Below are positions 21,455-32,673 of a stretch of 64,000 nucleotides of DNA, piece after piece (position 1 is the stretch's first letter; each line of letters begins with the position of its first letter). The position numbers were made by a program, and so were the translations under genes. Origin of the DNA: Blastocladiella emersonii ATCC 22665 (Eukaryota > Blastocladiomycota > Blastocladiomycetes > Blastocladiales > Blastocladiaceae); contig JANHCV010000012.1 of NCBI GenBank assembly GCA_025594325.1, positions 1,116,001 through 1,180,000 of the forward strand, written 5' to 3'. Below the pieces are notes generated by a model, which made no database searches, was not told the DNA's origin, and saw only the letters and a program-made list of their open reading frames with translations.

Positions 21455-23654
21455 CGTGGGCGATCAACGCCGCGCTGGCGTGCGATGGTCGTCGTTCGGC
21501 CGTCGCAGTGAGGCTCAGCAGCACGGGGAGAGAGAGAGCAAGCCCACGAGGGAGAGGACCCAGACCCAGGCCGCCAATTTCACGAGGGTGGCGGCGAGGT
21601 GAGGCGTTGCGGGCGGGCGAGTGGCGTAGCTCGGGCTCGCCGAGAGGAAGACCCAAGGTTGGCGACGGTCGGACGGTGACGGCAGCCGAGTGTGGCACAG
21701 CCGCGAGACGCTCAGTACAGGTGGCCCACGTTGGCCACGATAAGCGGCAGCAAACGTTTGTTCTGCGAGATCTGCACGATCGGAACTCGGACAGCGAGGC
21801 GACCACGGCGATGGCAGGTCGATGCGGCAAGTTGCGGATGAGCTTGAATTCGGTGCGGATGGAGGAAGGAGAGAGGGAGATCCCTTCCAGCAGCACACGC
21901 CACACGGGAGTTGCGAAACGGCCGCGGCCAATCGAATCTGAAACGTGCGGATCACATGCTTTTGATTGGAAGCGTGATATGACCGACGCGTCTCCGTCGC
22001 GGTCGAGACGACACACGCGAAGATGAACACCACTCACGCGCGAGAAGTAAGACGTAGATGCATGTCGGGCGAAAAAAAAAATCGTTACGCAGCAAGCGCC
22101 AATCGAGGCCCGCATCCGGCCTCGCATAAGGCTCGGGCGGGCTCGCGTGGGCTCGCCATGGTCTGTCGCAGGACCGCCGCGGGCCTATCCAAAGACATGA
22201 AGACGAAGCGCGGCGCTGCTTCCGGCGGCGACTTGTGGTGACGCGGGCAGCCGACACGCCGACCCGCATTCATCGCATAAAATGCGTAAATGAACTCCTT
22301 GACAATGCGTCCTCGGTTACCAACTTTACCTCAAAGCTAAGCAGCCTGGAGCTCGGTTGTTGCGTGGTCGCTCATTGGCTCGTTGGCGACAACAAGTACG
22401 TCTCGGGCGCGTATGTGTGTGCGCGCGCTATAAGCTGGGCCGAATCTGAGGCGATTGCAATCGCAAGCGTAGCTCCGTATGCCAACCTTGCCGAGTGAGG
22501 CCTTTTCGCCCAGTAAATTACGCGTTAACGAGATTGCGTGGGTGCAAGCTGCCACTTGGTCGCAAGTCGCTGGTACGATGGGTTCATCGCTCGCTTGTGC
22601 GCTCCCCATGTCCGGCATCTTCCTCGCTCGCGGGACGCACACGCGCAGTGGTACATCGCGCCAAATCAACTGTATCCGTCCCTTTAATTCATGTGCGGAG
22701 GAGGCATATTGGGGCAATGGTAGAAGGGTCCACGGCCATCACCAAACCGTGCCCCAGCCATTTGAAGTGGATCCATCTTGGATGCAGCCGTGGATTGGAT
22801 GGACCTTGGGGGGATGTGGATCGCGATATTACTTTTCTGGATCAAGCTTGGATCCAGCTTGGGCGAGCTCGATTAACCCGCAAACTGTGTGGACCTCCTT
22901 AGTGGATCCAGATGTTCGTCAAGCTGGATCTCGAGCCTGATCGAGCAGCGAATCCTCTTTGCCTCAGCGTGGATCACGCTAGGGATCAAGGTGTCGCTCA
23001 CGGCTCAATATATCCGGATCCAGATTGCGGTCCATCCATGATTTAAGGGCTCAAACCACACAATTTATCCGCGAATCGAGAGCGACACGGTTAGACAGCT
23101 GGTGGGGACAAGGATGAGGGAGGAAACCCGGTGGCGGTGATCCTCGCGGCCAGATTGATGACAAGCAAGTGGGATGCTGCCGCATCTTGCCCTACGATGC
23201 GGAGGAGATATCGTGAGTGCAAAGTCGGTCGGCAGTGAGGGCAACGAACACGTACCGTGACGCCTCAAGTGCACCTCGGACCCGTCGAGGCGGCCTCGGT
23301 GGCAGAGGAGCGGGACGCCGGCCAGCTTACGCGGCGATGGACGCTGCCACCGCACCCGGCATAACCTCTCTCGCGGCCGGACGTGCACCTCGGCGGATAA
23401 AAATACCTGCGGCCACGCTCGGACGTGTAAATTGGTTGATGTACATACATTCCGGCCTCAGCTCGGTGATGTGCAATGCGTGGAGTGTGCGCCGTGCACC
23501 GTAGCAACGCACCGCACAAGGTCGGCTCACTGTTCCGCAAGCTTTTGAGCAAGAGCGCACGAGTCGGCCCACCCACGCACCGCTAAAAGCGGGCGCCCGG
23601 CAGTCCCTTTCCTCCTCTCTCCCCACTCACCCATAAGCAACGGAATCGAATGAA
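21455..23654. other. 2.2 kb gene-free stretch with a GGATC-rich patch
   Basis: Frames here are short and unconvincing on both strands. The left part should hold the PAK promoter. At about 22765-23025 there are roughly eight GGATC sites, several inside TGGATCCA, alternating with TTGGATG and AGCTTGGAT variants. The patch looks like a degenerate short repeat. No tRNA or 5S gene was found. Confidence 0.5.
22765..23025. repeat. Degenerate TGGATCCA-rich repeat patch
   Basis: TGGATC or GGATCCA recurs at irregular spacing (for example near 22768, 22837, 22848, 22902, 22925, 22970, 23015), partly as palindromes. The density is far above the surrounding sequence. Confidence 0.4.
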
Positions 23655-25970
23655 ATGCCACTCATCTACCTCGGTTTGACCGAGTTCAGCATCTGGTCAA
23701 CGCTGACCCGCATGGTCGTGGTCAGCGTGTTCGACACACTTGTATTCCAGCTCGTTTTCTCTCGCCGCCCCGGTCTATCGATCCTCATGAACCTGTCCGT
23801 CCTCGCTGCTTTTTCGGCCAGCTTCCGCCAGCTCTCGCTTGAGACGCGCAGCGGACTTCGCCAGAAATTCGCTATTCTTGCTCTCACTTTGCTTGCCGCC
23901 ACCGGTCTGATCGTTGACTGGGTCGCGTCGTCACATTTCAACAACTTGCGTGCCTCGAGGGAGTCGCGCATCGTGTGGGCGCGACCTGCCGTCAATGCGT
24001 CAAACCCGATCCCTGGCATTGCGACTGGCCGACTCTTTCCGCGCGACATCGTGCTGGACGCACTTTCCTCCGTCTACGTGCGTCGCACCGACAATAACGC
24101 TTGGCTGCGTGCGTCGGGCTCGCTTTCCGAAGTCGACATCGTGCCCACGCTCATCAAGCGCGATTTGTGCTCAAATGGCAGCACCATCCGCACGCCGGTC
24201 AAGCCCGTCAACCTGTCGTATTCTGTCGCCAACGGCGCGCAGATCCGCGTCGACTTCAATCCAGGCATCGCCCGTCGGTACAATATGTTTGGCTTACAAA
24301 CGATGCTGCACACTGTCTGGCTTATCTCCAGCAACCCATCTATCGATCCTTATCCGTTTGTGATGCCGTTACCGATTGTGTCTACGGCTGAAACGGCCGG
24401 ATCCATTACTCGCATTACAGCTGCCTCTGACACAAGTACCCCCGAGACCCCTGCGGCAGCCGGTGTTGCGCGCGACCCACCCATGAGCGGAGTTGCTGCG
24501 ATCGGGTACTTTGTTCAAGGTTACGAAATGCAATGTGATCTTACTCCGCGCGAGGTCGAAGACTGGCTTAACAAGCGAATTGGGCAAGAGAACCCTCTTT
24601 TCCGCCAACTTGACGGCGCCAACGGGACCGCGCTTGGCCAAAATACTGGTTCTCTTTTCTACTCTGACTGGTCGGAATACCGCGACCTTGGAGCCACCGG
24701 TTTTTCTGGCTACGGAGCTTCGGTTTTCTTTCACACGACGAAAGAAATGCTCGCTCAGGGCTCTATTGAACTCTTGTCTTTTGGTTCAGAATCAAGTGGC
24801 GGCGACCTGGACAAGCGAACAAGTTTGCTTCCTGCTGTCAATCTTTATGGGTCAACCAAGCAAGACCGGTCTTACGCTACCGCAGCTCCGCTCGCTGGGA
24901 AAATTGTCCAGACCTGCACTGATGCGCCGTTGTCGACCAGTCTGGTGCCGCTTATTGTTGGGGCAGGCTCAAACTTCAGCCTGACGCAACACCTGGATGA
25001 TGCTCCTGGGTTCCGCGAGGAAGCCAAAGTTGCAAGCGTGGGCACTCTTCCAAAGCATTGCACGCTTACGCTGAACAACAGCTCTGGGACACAGCTTCAG
25101 GGTTTGCGCACCCCAAACAATTCTTTTCCTATTCTCAAGTACCTCAGCGGTGCCCAGGTGTGCCGTACCACCCTCAAAACTTTCAACATCACGCGGATGA
25201 ATTTCAGCTCGGAGTCGATGTCGTTTGTTGGGAGCAAGGACCAGTTTGTTGACATGCTTGGTGCGGTCCAGGATGCACCGCAGTCGTGGCCCATCTCGAT
25301 GCGCTGCCTCAACGAGAAGTATGTCGAACAGCACTCCCGCCCGTCGCTGTTGACTACATCCCTCTCGAACGTGCGCATGCAGCTTCTTAATGACAATTCC
25401 GGCCCCGTGGCTGCATCTTTGGGTGACGGTTGGGCAAGAACTGCGCCGACAGCTGCTCGCACAGGCGGGTGGCTCGGTGAGGGCTCAAGCGTGCCAACTT
25501 ATTTCCTCAAAAACGGGCCGCAGATGTTTGTGCAGACGGTCGTGGGCGTCGAGATTACTGAACTTGCCCTTTCACTTATCGCCTTCTTCGCCGTCTTCGT
25601 CTTTTCATCGATCCTTAAGTGGAGCAGCATGCACACGATTGCGCTCTCAGCTATGTACGAGTTTGCGCTTCGCCTGCGCGCACAGGGCGAGGAACCCCAG
25701 GCCAGCGTTGCCAATGGGGTCAATGCCATCGATCTTCTGCAACGTACGACTCTGGCCCTCGTCGAGCTTCCCACCGATCCGGCTGTGCGCGTCATCCGAC
25801 TCGTCCCCGCTGACAAGAACGGTCCGCTTCCGCTGGACGGCGACGACAACTCGGTGTTGATTGATCACTCGACGTCTTTCGTTCGTCTCGAGGGAGTCGC
25901 GCGGAAGCGGTTCCCGAATAAGCAGCAGAGTGGCGCCGAGGCGCTTCTCGCCGCTGGCGCGGTCGCGTGA
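23655..25970 (+). CDS. Orphan multi-pass membrane protein with a large outside domain
   Basis: A single exon encodes 771 residues. Two or three hydrophobic stretches lie in the first 95 residues (MVVVSVFDTLVFQLVFS, LSILMNLSVLAAF, FAILALTLLAATGLIVDWVA). A loop of about 530 residues follows, rich in N-x-S/T sites (NGST, NLSY, NGTA, NFSL, NNSS, NITRMNFSS). A final span (about residues 634-655, ELALSLIAFFAVFVFSS) precedes a roughly 115-residue cytoplasmic tail. The glycosylation sites imply the loop is lumenal or extracellular. No domain is recognised. It could be a cell-surface sensor or a wall protein; the sequence does not decide. The ATG at 23655 is followed directly by the hydrophobic start. 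Confidence 0.7.
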   Translation: MPLIYLGLTEFSIWSTLTRMVVVSVFDTLVFQLVFSRRPGLSILMNLSVLAAFSASFRQLSLETRSGLRQKFAILALTLLAATGLIVDWVASSHFNNLRASRESRIVWARPAVNASNPIPGIATGRLFPRDIVLDALSSVYVRRTDNNAWLRASGSLSEVDIVPTLIKRDLCSNGSTIRTPVKPVNLSYSVANGAQIRVDFNPGIARRYNMFGLQTMLHTVWLISSNPSIDPYPFVMPLPIVSTAETAGSITRITAASDTSTPETPAAAGVARDPPMSGVAAIGYFVQGYEMQCDLTPREVEDWLNKRIGQENPLFRQLDGANGTALGQNTGSLFYSDWSEYRDLGATGFSGYGASVFFHTTKEMLAQGSIELLSFGSESSGGDLDKRTSLLPAVNLYGSTKQDRSYATAAPLAGKIVQTCTDAPLSTSLVPLIVGAGSNFSLTQHLDDAPGFREEAKVASVGTLPKHCTLTLNNSSGTQLQGLRTPNNSFPILKYLSGAQVCRTTLKTFNITRMNFSSESMSFVGSKDQFVDMLGAVQDAPQSWPISMRCLNEKYVEQHSRPSLLTTSLSNVRMQLLNDNSGPVAASLGDGWARTAPTAARTGGWLGEGSSVPTYFLKNGPQMFVQTVVGVEITELALSLIAFFAVFVFSSILKWSSMHTIALSAMYEFALRLRAQGEEPQASVANGVNAIDLLQRTTLALVELPTDPAVRVIRLVPADKNGPLPLDGDDNSVLIDHSTSFVRLEGVARKRFPNKQQSGAEALLAAGAVA

Positions 25971-26193
25971 TCGTTGGGCATGTTTGACGTGTCGTTGGAG
26001 CTTGGATTCAGTGCCGTTTGATTCAGAATTAGATCTTTCAGTTCGCTGTTCACTTTTCTACGCGTGCTTTCGTCCTCTCATGAAGCTTCACAAGCAAACC
26101 GTAAAGCAATATTATCGCGAATACGCGATCACGTGAGTGGCGCGGCGCGTCCCGCGAAGGAGTCGCCCCCGAGTCTTACAACCGCTCGTCTAG
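25971..26193. other. Spacer upstream of the SSH4-like gene
   Basis: It holds a bipartite element in reverse orientation (26127-26151) and the possible intron end GTCTAG at 26188-26193. No ATG lies between the element and the start of conserved coding. Confidence 0.4.
26127..26151 (-). promoter_or_regulatory. Bipartite element, reverse orientation
   Basis: Read on the minus strand: GACGCGCC, eight bases (GCGCCACT), then CACGTGATC. This form combines the GCGCCACT spacer of the B genes with the CACGTG half of the A2 and E genes, showing the two are variants of one element. Confidence 0.5.
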
Positions 26194-27218
26194 ATTTGTA
26201 CCCGTTCGTCGCCAACGGACCGCACGGAGCCGGCGGGTACTGGGTCCCTCGGCCGGTCGTGTACGGCCGCGAGACGAGTCGCATCGATTGCATCTTTGTG
26301 TCCGAGAACGGGCTGCTCTACGAGGACACGAGCAAGCTGACGTGCCCCGAGAACAGCAGCTGGTTCGGCACATTCGTCGTCGTCTGCATCGTCGCGGGCG
26401 TCTTTGTGGCCGGATGCATGTCCGAAGCCAACAATGCGGCTGTCTCGACGACGGCTGAGGGGTCGCTCTTGATGCCCGTGCACCACGCATCGGCCACTTC
26501 GGCCGCCCGCGCTCTCGATTTCGTTCGCAACAATCCGGCGCTCCCGCCCGCACTCGACAAGCACACGCTCGACCTCATGGCGTCGCCCGACGACTAGCAG
26601 TTCGACGTTCCGCTGCACCACGAGGACTCGGCCGTGGTCGAGAACGGCACCCGCGTCACTCTGCTCGGCCATGCTGCGTCTGACGTCGAATCGGACCTCA
26701 CGCTCGTCACCAACCTGCCACTCCCATGGCTCGACTCGGCATCCCCACGCCCAATCTTGTACTTTGAAGTGACCATCGCGGCCATGGAACCGCAGACGAC
26801 CGTCGCCGTCGGTCTCACGACCGTTCCCTGGCCAAGCTTCCGCCTACCCGGCTGGAACTCTTGGTCGGTCGGCTACCACAGCGACGACGGACGCGCGTTC
26901 GTGTGCGACGACCGGTTCGGCGCAAACTACGGCAAGCCCTACCGCTTTGACGACGTGATCGGCGTCGGTGTCAACACGGCGGATGCGTCCGTGTTCTTCA
27001 CGCGCAACGGCGTCAAGCTCGCGAAGGTGCCGGGCGCTCAAGTGCCTGCGCCCCGCCTCGCAGTGCATCCGGCGGTCGGAGCCGATGGTGCGTGCACCCT
27101 TGACGTTAACTTTGGAACTCGTCAGTTCCGCTGGCAGGCCGCCAACGACGCGTCGCTGCCTGCTGGATTCGCGCTTGACGCGCTCCCGCGGTACCAAGCG
27201 CGTGCCGAGGCTGTTTGA
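26194..27218 (+). pseudogene. SSH4/EAR1-like SPRY-domain membrane protein with an in-frame TAG
   Basis: One frame runs from about 26194 to 27218. It codes a membrane span (WFGTFVVVCIVAGVFVAGC), a short linker (ALDFVRNNPALPPALDKHTL) and a SPRY domain (YFEVTIAAMEPQTTVAVGLT, WNSWSVGYHSDDGRAF, IGVGVNTADASVFFTRNG). That order is typical of fungal SSH4/EAR1, adaptors that recruit the Rsp5 ubiquitin ligase to endosomal and vacuolar cargo. TAG at 26595-26597 breaks the frame between linker and SPRY. From memory of the family, a Trp is expected about here. No in-frame ATG precedes the membrane span, so an upstream exon is missing or undetected; GTCTAG at 26188-26193 could be its acceptor. It is either a pseudogene or a gene needing recoding. 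Confidence 0.6.
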
Positions 27219-27534
27219 CCCATTCAATGTGTTGTCGTCATCAAAGTAATTGCACGATCTTTATTCACGAAAACGCCAGCCCGTTTCCCTTCTTGAGAGC
27301 CAGGCTTGCAACCACGCGTCGAGTCGCGTCGCGTCAGCAGGGAGACGCGTTCGAGTATCACGTGTCCGCGAGACAACGTCCCACCGCGTTGTTCGCGGCC
27401 TGCGGCGCGCCGCTCACCTTCCAGCATGACCACACCAAGATCACTCCCTGTAAGCTCATGCAACGCGTCGATGGAGCGAAAGCAATAGCATAATGGTGTG
27501 CCGACATGGCCGCGCCCGATATCCTTCCGCCACC
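27219..27534. other. Promoter region of the class C receptor
   Basis: No gene is seen. It contains a bipartite element at 27344-27367 and ends in a GCCACCATG start context. Confidence 0.5.
27344..27367 (+). promoter_or_regulatory. Bipartite element upstream of the class C receptor
   Basis: GACGCGTT, seven bases (CGAGTAT), then CACGTGTCC, 168 bases before the ATG at 27535. Confidence 0.5.
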
Positions 27535-30500
27535 ATGTTCCGGGCGGCAACCTTCGGCCTCCTGTGCCTCGCCCTCTGCTGCGCGGTGCACCGCGTCTCC
27601 GCCAAGGCGACGATCCGTATCGGCGTTCTGCTGCCGTTCGAGGACCCGGACCCGTACTACCGCAACAGCTTCGCCGCCGCCATGGACGCGCACGCGCTCG
27701 GCATCTCGGACGCGCAGGAGATGGGCTACCTGCGCGGCGCCGACGTTCTCCTCGACCCAATCGATACGACGGGGAACGGATACAACGAGGACGGCGTCGC
27801 CGTGTTCGCCGCATACGAGGCCATCAAGCGCAACGTGTCGGCCATTTTCGGCGGCGGCACCTCAGACGCGTCGCGGCAGATCAGTATCGTGACGCGCTCG
27901 TTCAACATCCCGATCTGCTCGTATACGTCGAGTTCGAGCGAGCTCTCGGACAAGTCCGAGTTCCCGTGGTTCTTTCGCACCATCAGTTCGGCTTCCGCGC
28001 TGGCCAACAGCACCATGGTCTTTATGCGCAAGCGGGACTGGCGGCGCTTCTCGATCGTGGCCGAGGGTGGGAACCGGTTCATCTCGTCATGTACGATGCA
28101 GACCTCGCGATGCGACCGCGACTCGACTAACGCTCCGTTCGACCGTGTAGACGTCAGCACTCTGGTCGACATCGCGCGAGAAAAAGGCGTCGACGTGCTC
28201 GTCAACTCGCTCATCTACTCGCCGACCGCGCAGCCGGACAAGATGCAGGGTATCCTGAACCAGCTCGTCGCCACCGACACGCGCATTCTCGTCGTCCCGC
28301 ACTGGTCGTCGAACGGCGTCGAGATCATCGAGTACCTGCACCGTAACGGGTGGTTCGCGTCGGCGCCGCCGGGCCAGCCGCGCGTCGTGCTCTACGTCAC
28401 GGACCCGTTCCCCTCGCTCTACGAGATCTCTCCGACGACCGCCTACGACGTGCTCGCCCAGGCTGGCAACCTGCGCCCTGACGTGTTCAGCTTCCCGCCC
28501 GGCTCGATCCTCACCGACTTTGCGGCGCGGTACAAGGTGCAGAACGGCGGCCAGCCGTATCCATACCTGTCGAGCGACGACTTCCACCTCGGGTACGCGT
28601 GCGGCGTGGCCATGGCTGTCGGGCTGCACCGGCTCATGGCCGAGAACTTTGGGTCCGTCGACGACATTGCGTCGCGCTCGCAGCGGCTGTACGCGCGCAT
28701 GAACGTGACGCTGTTCAACGTCAACGCGGCGCGGTTCCCCAAGTTTCCCGTGCTTCTCGACGGCAACGGCGACCCGGTGCCGCGCTTCGACGTGCTGTAC
28801 GGCAGCCGCAACAACACGAACCGTACCGCCGACTCGCCCGTCATCGCCATCAACGAGATCGTCGACGTGTCGCCGCAGGACTACACGGTGCCGTTTCCCG
28901 TCCTCACCTACACGTTCCCGGGCCTCCCGCCCGGCGCGTACCCGCCCGCCGGCCGCCCGCTGACCAACCTCAACCCGCGGCCCGACTCGCCGGGCTCGAT
29001 TGCGGTCCTGGCCGTGAGCTGGCTCGTTCTTGCGGGTCTGATCGCGTCGCTCGCCGTGCTCGTGTACCACCGTGACCACGTAGCGGTCCGCCGCTCGTCG
29101 CTCCCCTCGCTCGTCTTCCTTCACGCGGGGTGCGCGCTCACGCTCGGTTTGGGCACGGCGTACATTGGCGTCCCGACAGTGTCCGTGTGCGCGCTCCGCC
29201 TGAGCCTGCTGCTGTGGAACATCGCGTTTGTCGTGGCCGCGCTCCTGCCGCGGCTCGGCATCATCTACGCCATGGTCCGGTTTGTCAACCTCGAGACGCG
29301 GCTCCGACGCGGCCTGAACAGGCGAACGACCCTCGTCACGTCTGCATCGACGTCGGCGCTCTCGCGACCCACGACGCGCACGCGCACTAGCACACGGTTT
29401 TCGGTCGCGCACATCTTCGATGCGATCCCGCGGCTGTCGCGCGCGTCACACAAGTCCTCGGCGTCAACGGTCTATGCGCTCAACTCGGCGGGCGACCTCG
29501 TGCCGACGAGCGGGTCGAGTCTTGGTTTTGGCAGCGACGCGGGGGTCACCTCGTACTGGCGCAAGCTCGGCGACCTCAAGTCGCGCGCGCAGGAGGCGGC
29601 GGCGATGCTCGACGGGCAGAGCACGTTCCGCGTGTTCATGGCGTACTTTGCCGTGTGCATGCCGCTCTTCTCGACGTACGCGGGCGTCACCATCTACGGG
29701 CTCGCTATGTGCGACCATTACCTCGTCATGACCAAGGTCACGGAGACGACCGAGCACACGGTCTGCATGTGCCGCAACGCGGCCGTCTCGACCAACCTGC
29801 AGCTGCTCACGGCCTGCGTGCACGGGTTCTGCGTCGCGCTGTGCCTCTGGCTCGCGTGGGCGTCGCGTGCGGCGCCGTACAATCTCGAGGAACCGAGTAC
29901 GCTTTATCTGCGCGGCCGTATGTATCTCGATCCCATTCCGACTGACACTCGCTTCGGCGCGTGTAGAACGCTCGCTCCTCGCTCTCGGCAACGCATTCGC
30001 CGCCCTCGTCATCGTGGCGATCCTCCTCATTGGCAACCTGTCCGGCCCGCTGTACCTGTTCCAGGCGTGCCTCATGGCGTACGCCGCGGCATCGACCACC
30101 GCCTTCTTCGTCCTTCCCATCCACCTGCAGATCTTCGGCCGCGTGCGCGAGTCAAGTCGGCCGTCCGAGTGGGACGAAGCTCTCGCGCGGCTCGAGCGCG
30201 ACTCGACGCTCGCCGAACGCACCATGTCCGAGGTCGAGCTGCGCGACACCAAGTCGGCACGGCGTACGTCGCCCGCGAACCCGCTCATCAAGGCGTCGGC
30301 CGCGATTGCTGGCGGGTCGCCTACGCACGGCGCGCCTGAGCGGCTTCCGCCGTGGCATCCGGACGCGGCGGCGTCGGCGGCGGGGATTCCCGCGCGGGCG
30401 AACTGGACGCTCGAGCGCGCACCGAGCAGGCGACGAGACGATCCGCATCCCGCTGTCGCCGAAACGCCACCACCCATCCCGCCGCCACCCGCACCGATGC

Positions 30501-31255
30501 TGGCCGTCCCCGGCGACCTCGCGCCCGCGCCGCCACCACCGTTCCGCTCGCTCCGCCGCAGCCGCACGATGCCGAACACCGCCTCACTCTTGGCCGCCGC
30601 GGCCGACACGGACCCGCAGTGGGCGGCGCTGACGTTCCCCGTCCTCGTCCGCCGCGCGTACCCCGCCTTCGACCACGCTGCACACGCACTCCTCGGCCCG
30701 CGCCAGAAGTGGGATCCATGCACGCTGATCTGGGTGCACCCGCCGCCGGACCTCGCCCCGTACCTCCCTGCAAAACTCGCCCTCCGGCCGCGCGACGACG
30801 CGCACCACCCAGCGTGCTACGCGGTCGGCGGGCCCGTCGCCGCGCTTACAGCGGTGCCGTGGGACACGGGCCGCGGGCGGGGCCGGCGCGGGTCGCTCGC
30901 GCCGTCCGTCATCTCGGACCAGCGGCGCGCCGCGGGCCGCGCCGTGCGGCCGCCGGGGATCGAGGACGCGCCGCCGCCCGACGCGCACGTACGCGGGTGC
31001 GTGATGTCGCTGCGCGGGGCGAGGGCGGCGGCGGCGTGGATCCACGTCGCGTTCGAGTTGCCCGCGGACTGCGCGCGCGTCGTCGATATGTTCGCAGCCG
31101 AGGCGGCGACGAGGACTGCGGGGCTCAGTTTGGCGGATGAGGGCGCGGTGCCGGGACAGATGATGCGCGGACGTAGGGCGAGCGGGCGCAGGGACGCGGC
31201 GACGGGGCCGAGGCGCGAGTCGGTGCTCAAGCGGCAGCTCATGAGCCAGTTTTGA
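27535..31255 (+). CDS. Class C (GABA-B-like) G-protein-coupled receptor
   Basis: Exons 27535-29896 and 29967-31255 encode 1216 residues. The 70-base intron has a GTACGC donor and a GTGTAG acceptor, phase 1. A signal peptide (FRAATFGLLCLALCCAVHRVSA) leads into a periplasmic-binding-like domain: IRIGVLLPFEDPDPYYRNS, FGGGTSDASRQISIV, ICSYTSSSSELSDKS, and LGYACGVAMAVG near its end. Seven hydrophobic spans follow from about residue 490 (SIAVLAVSWLVLAGLIASL) into exon 2 (ALVIVAILLIGNLSGPLYLF and AYAAASTTAFFVLPIHLQI). The long tail is proline-rich. This bilobed domain plus 7TM layout is the class C receptor fold. The ligand is unknown; an amino acid or GABA-like molecule is a guess from family. An in-frame ATG at 27493 is possible, but 27535 has the better context and places the signal peptide first. 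Confidence 0.85.
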
Positions 31256-31664
31256 TATACTCGCGTGTTCGGCGTTTCTTTGGATACGCAGTGAGCGCGA
31301 CGTCCCACTTGGCCATCTCAACGAGATCGTGAAGAGCACGAATGCCTCGGAACGATGAGCAGGCAAGGCTCGACTGAGTGGATCACGGCGAGAATCAGTC
31401 GCTCCCGAGCCGCAGGCCACTTTGCTGACACTTCATGTGCTTCATCCGTCTGGCCTGCTGCTCAGAACGGCCTCAACGCACCTCGTTGGCCATAGTCGCG
31501 CGACCCAGTCTCGACTTGAGCGCGGAGTTCAAACTGAGTGGCGGCGCCTCTATCGTGATCCGACGTGATGATCCGTTCGTGTGGCGTTTTGCTCGACTTG
31601 TCGACGACGAGACCGCTGGACTCGCAGCTCGCTCTCCTCGTCCCGCGGAAGAAATCCCGTCACC
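31256..31664. other. Spacer between the class C receptor and UBL1
   Basis: No gene is recognised and no clear bipartite element. It should contain the receptor terminator and the UBL1 promoter. Confidence 0.5.
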
Positions 31665-32262
31665 ATGTCAAACTCGAATGAAGGCTCCATGGAACAGATG
31701 AAGGACCGCATTTCGAAGCTGGAGCAGCTGGTGCAGGCGCAAGGCGCGCTGCTCCAGAAGCTCGAGCCGCTGCTGGCCCTCGACCCGGACACGGCCGTCC
31801 TGCGCCACCTCGTCGAGGCGGTCAAGCAGGACCCGCAGTGGACCGAGATCGAGGCGGAGGAGGCCCGCAAGCGGCATCGGGATGGTGTGATAACCGTGAA
31901 ATTCCGAGGTCCTGGCCATTTGGATCTCTTGGGTACTCCAGGTCCGAACAACGCAGCTCACCGCTGGTGCTCATCTTCCTTGTTTCCTTCACTCTCCCAG
32001 AGTTAAAAGCTAAGCGATGCTGCCGGTTTCGCGTTCTCGCTCGTATGGTGGCCGAAAGGCGCGGCGGCAACCCTTACGACTTGAAATTCATCCACCCTCT
32101 TGGTCACAGCCTTAACTATGACAGCGAATGGCCCCTGGATGAGGTTCGCTTCGTGTTTCAAACTCGGCCGATGATGACCACTAACTGTCTGGATTGACGT
32201 CCATGCAGCTGGAGATCGATGATTACGACGAGATTTGGCTGGAACGTGAGCAACTCGGCTGA
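31665..32262 (+). CDS. UBL1: coiled-coil plus SUMO-like domain protein
   Basis: Three exons (31665-31932, 32001-32143, 32209-32262) encode 154 residues. Introns of 68 and 65 bases have donors GTACTC and GTTCGC and acceptors CAG; phases are 1 and 0. Residues 1-75 form a coiled coil (DRISKLEQLVQAQGALLQKL) and a helical linker (DTAVLRHLVEAVKQDPQW). From VITVKFRGPG onward the order of strands and helix matches a SUMO fold: RFRVLARMVAERRGG, DLKFIHPLGHSLNYD, LEIDDYDEIWLERE. UBL2 and UBL3 share exon layout and sequence. The protein ends EREQLG, so it lacks a C-terminal Gly-Gly and probably cannot be conjugated. It would act as a fused SUMO-like module. The fold assignment is from pattern, not from a search. 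Confidence 0.65.
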
Positions 32263-32673
32263 ATCGCCCAACACCTTGATTTATGATGCTGGTCATCAAA
32301 TACAAATGCGTTTCATCATGAGTATCGACCGGCTGGTAATACTGCGCATACGTGCGCCGCTAAGGTACCTGGTGGCGCTGACGTACATTTGAAGGAACAG
32401 CACATGGCACAAGGGGTTAGAAGGCACGGCAAACTCGATTTTCGCGACGTCCAACTCTCAACGCCCCTAAGCGACTGTTTGCTGTGTCAGGGAACCGCTC
32501 CGTTGCCGTGTCACCGCAATTGGCGAACGGACAGCGCGCTGCGCCACGGCTTGATCTCGCGTGACCATGTCTCGCAATGTCTCGCACCCCGATGCAACGC
32601 GCAGCTCCCGCGATTAGGGTCGGGCCCAAACGTAGGCGGACTTTCTCCCTTCATTCGAACGCTGAATTGCACC
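32263..32673. other. Spacer between UBL1 and UBL2
   Basis: No gene is seen. A degenerate bipartite element (AGCGCGCT, GCGCCACG, and later CGCGTGACC) lies at about 32533-32565, some 110 bases upstream of UBL2. Confidence 0.4.

Noticed and set aside
22300-22380. 5S rRNA-like string AAGCTAAGCAG
   Set aside because: Only about a dozen bases match the eukaryotic 5S internal control region, and the flanks do not fold or align as 5S.
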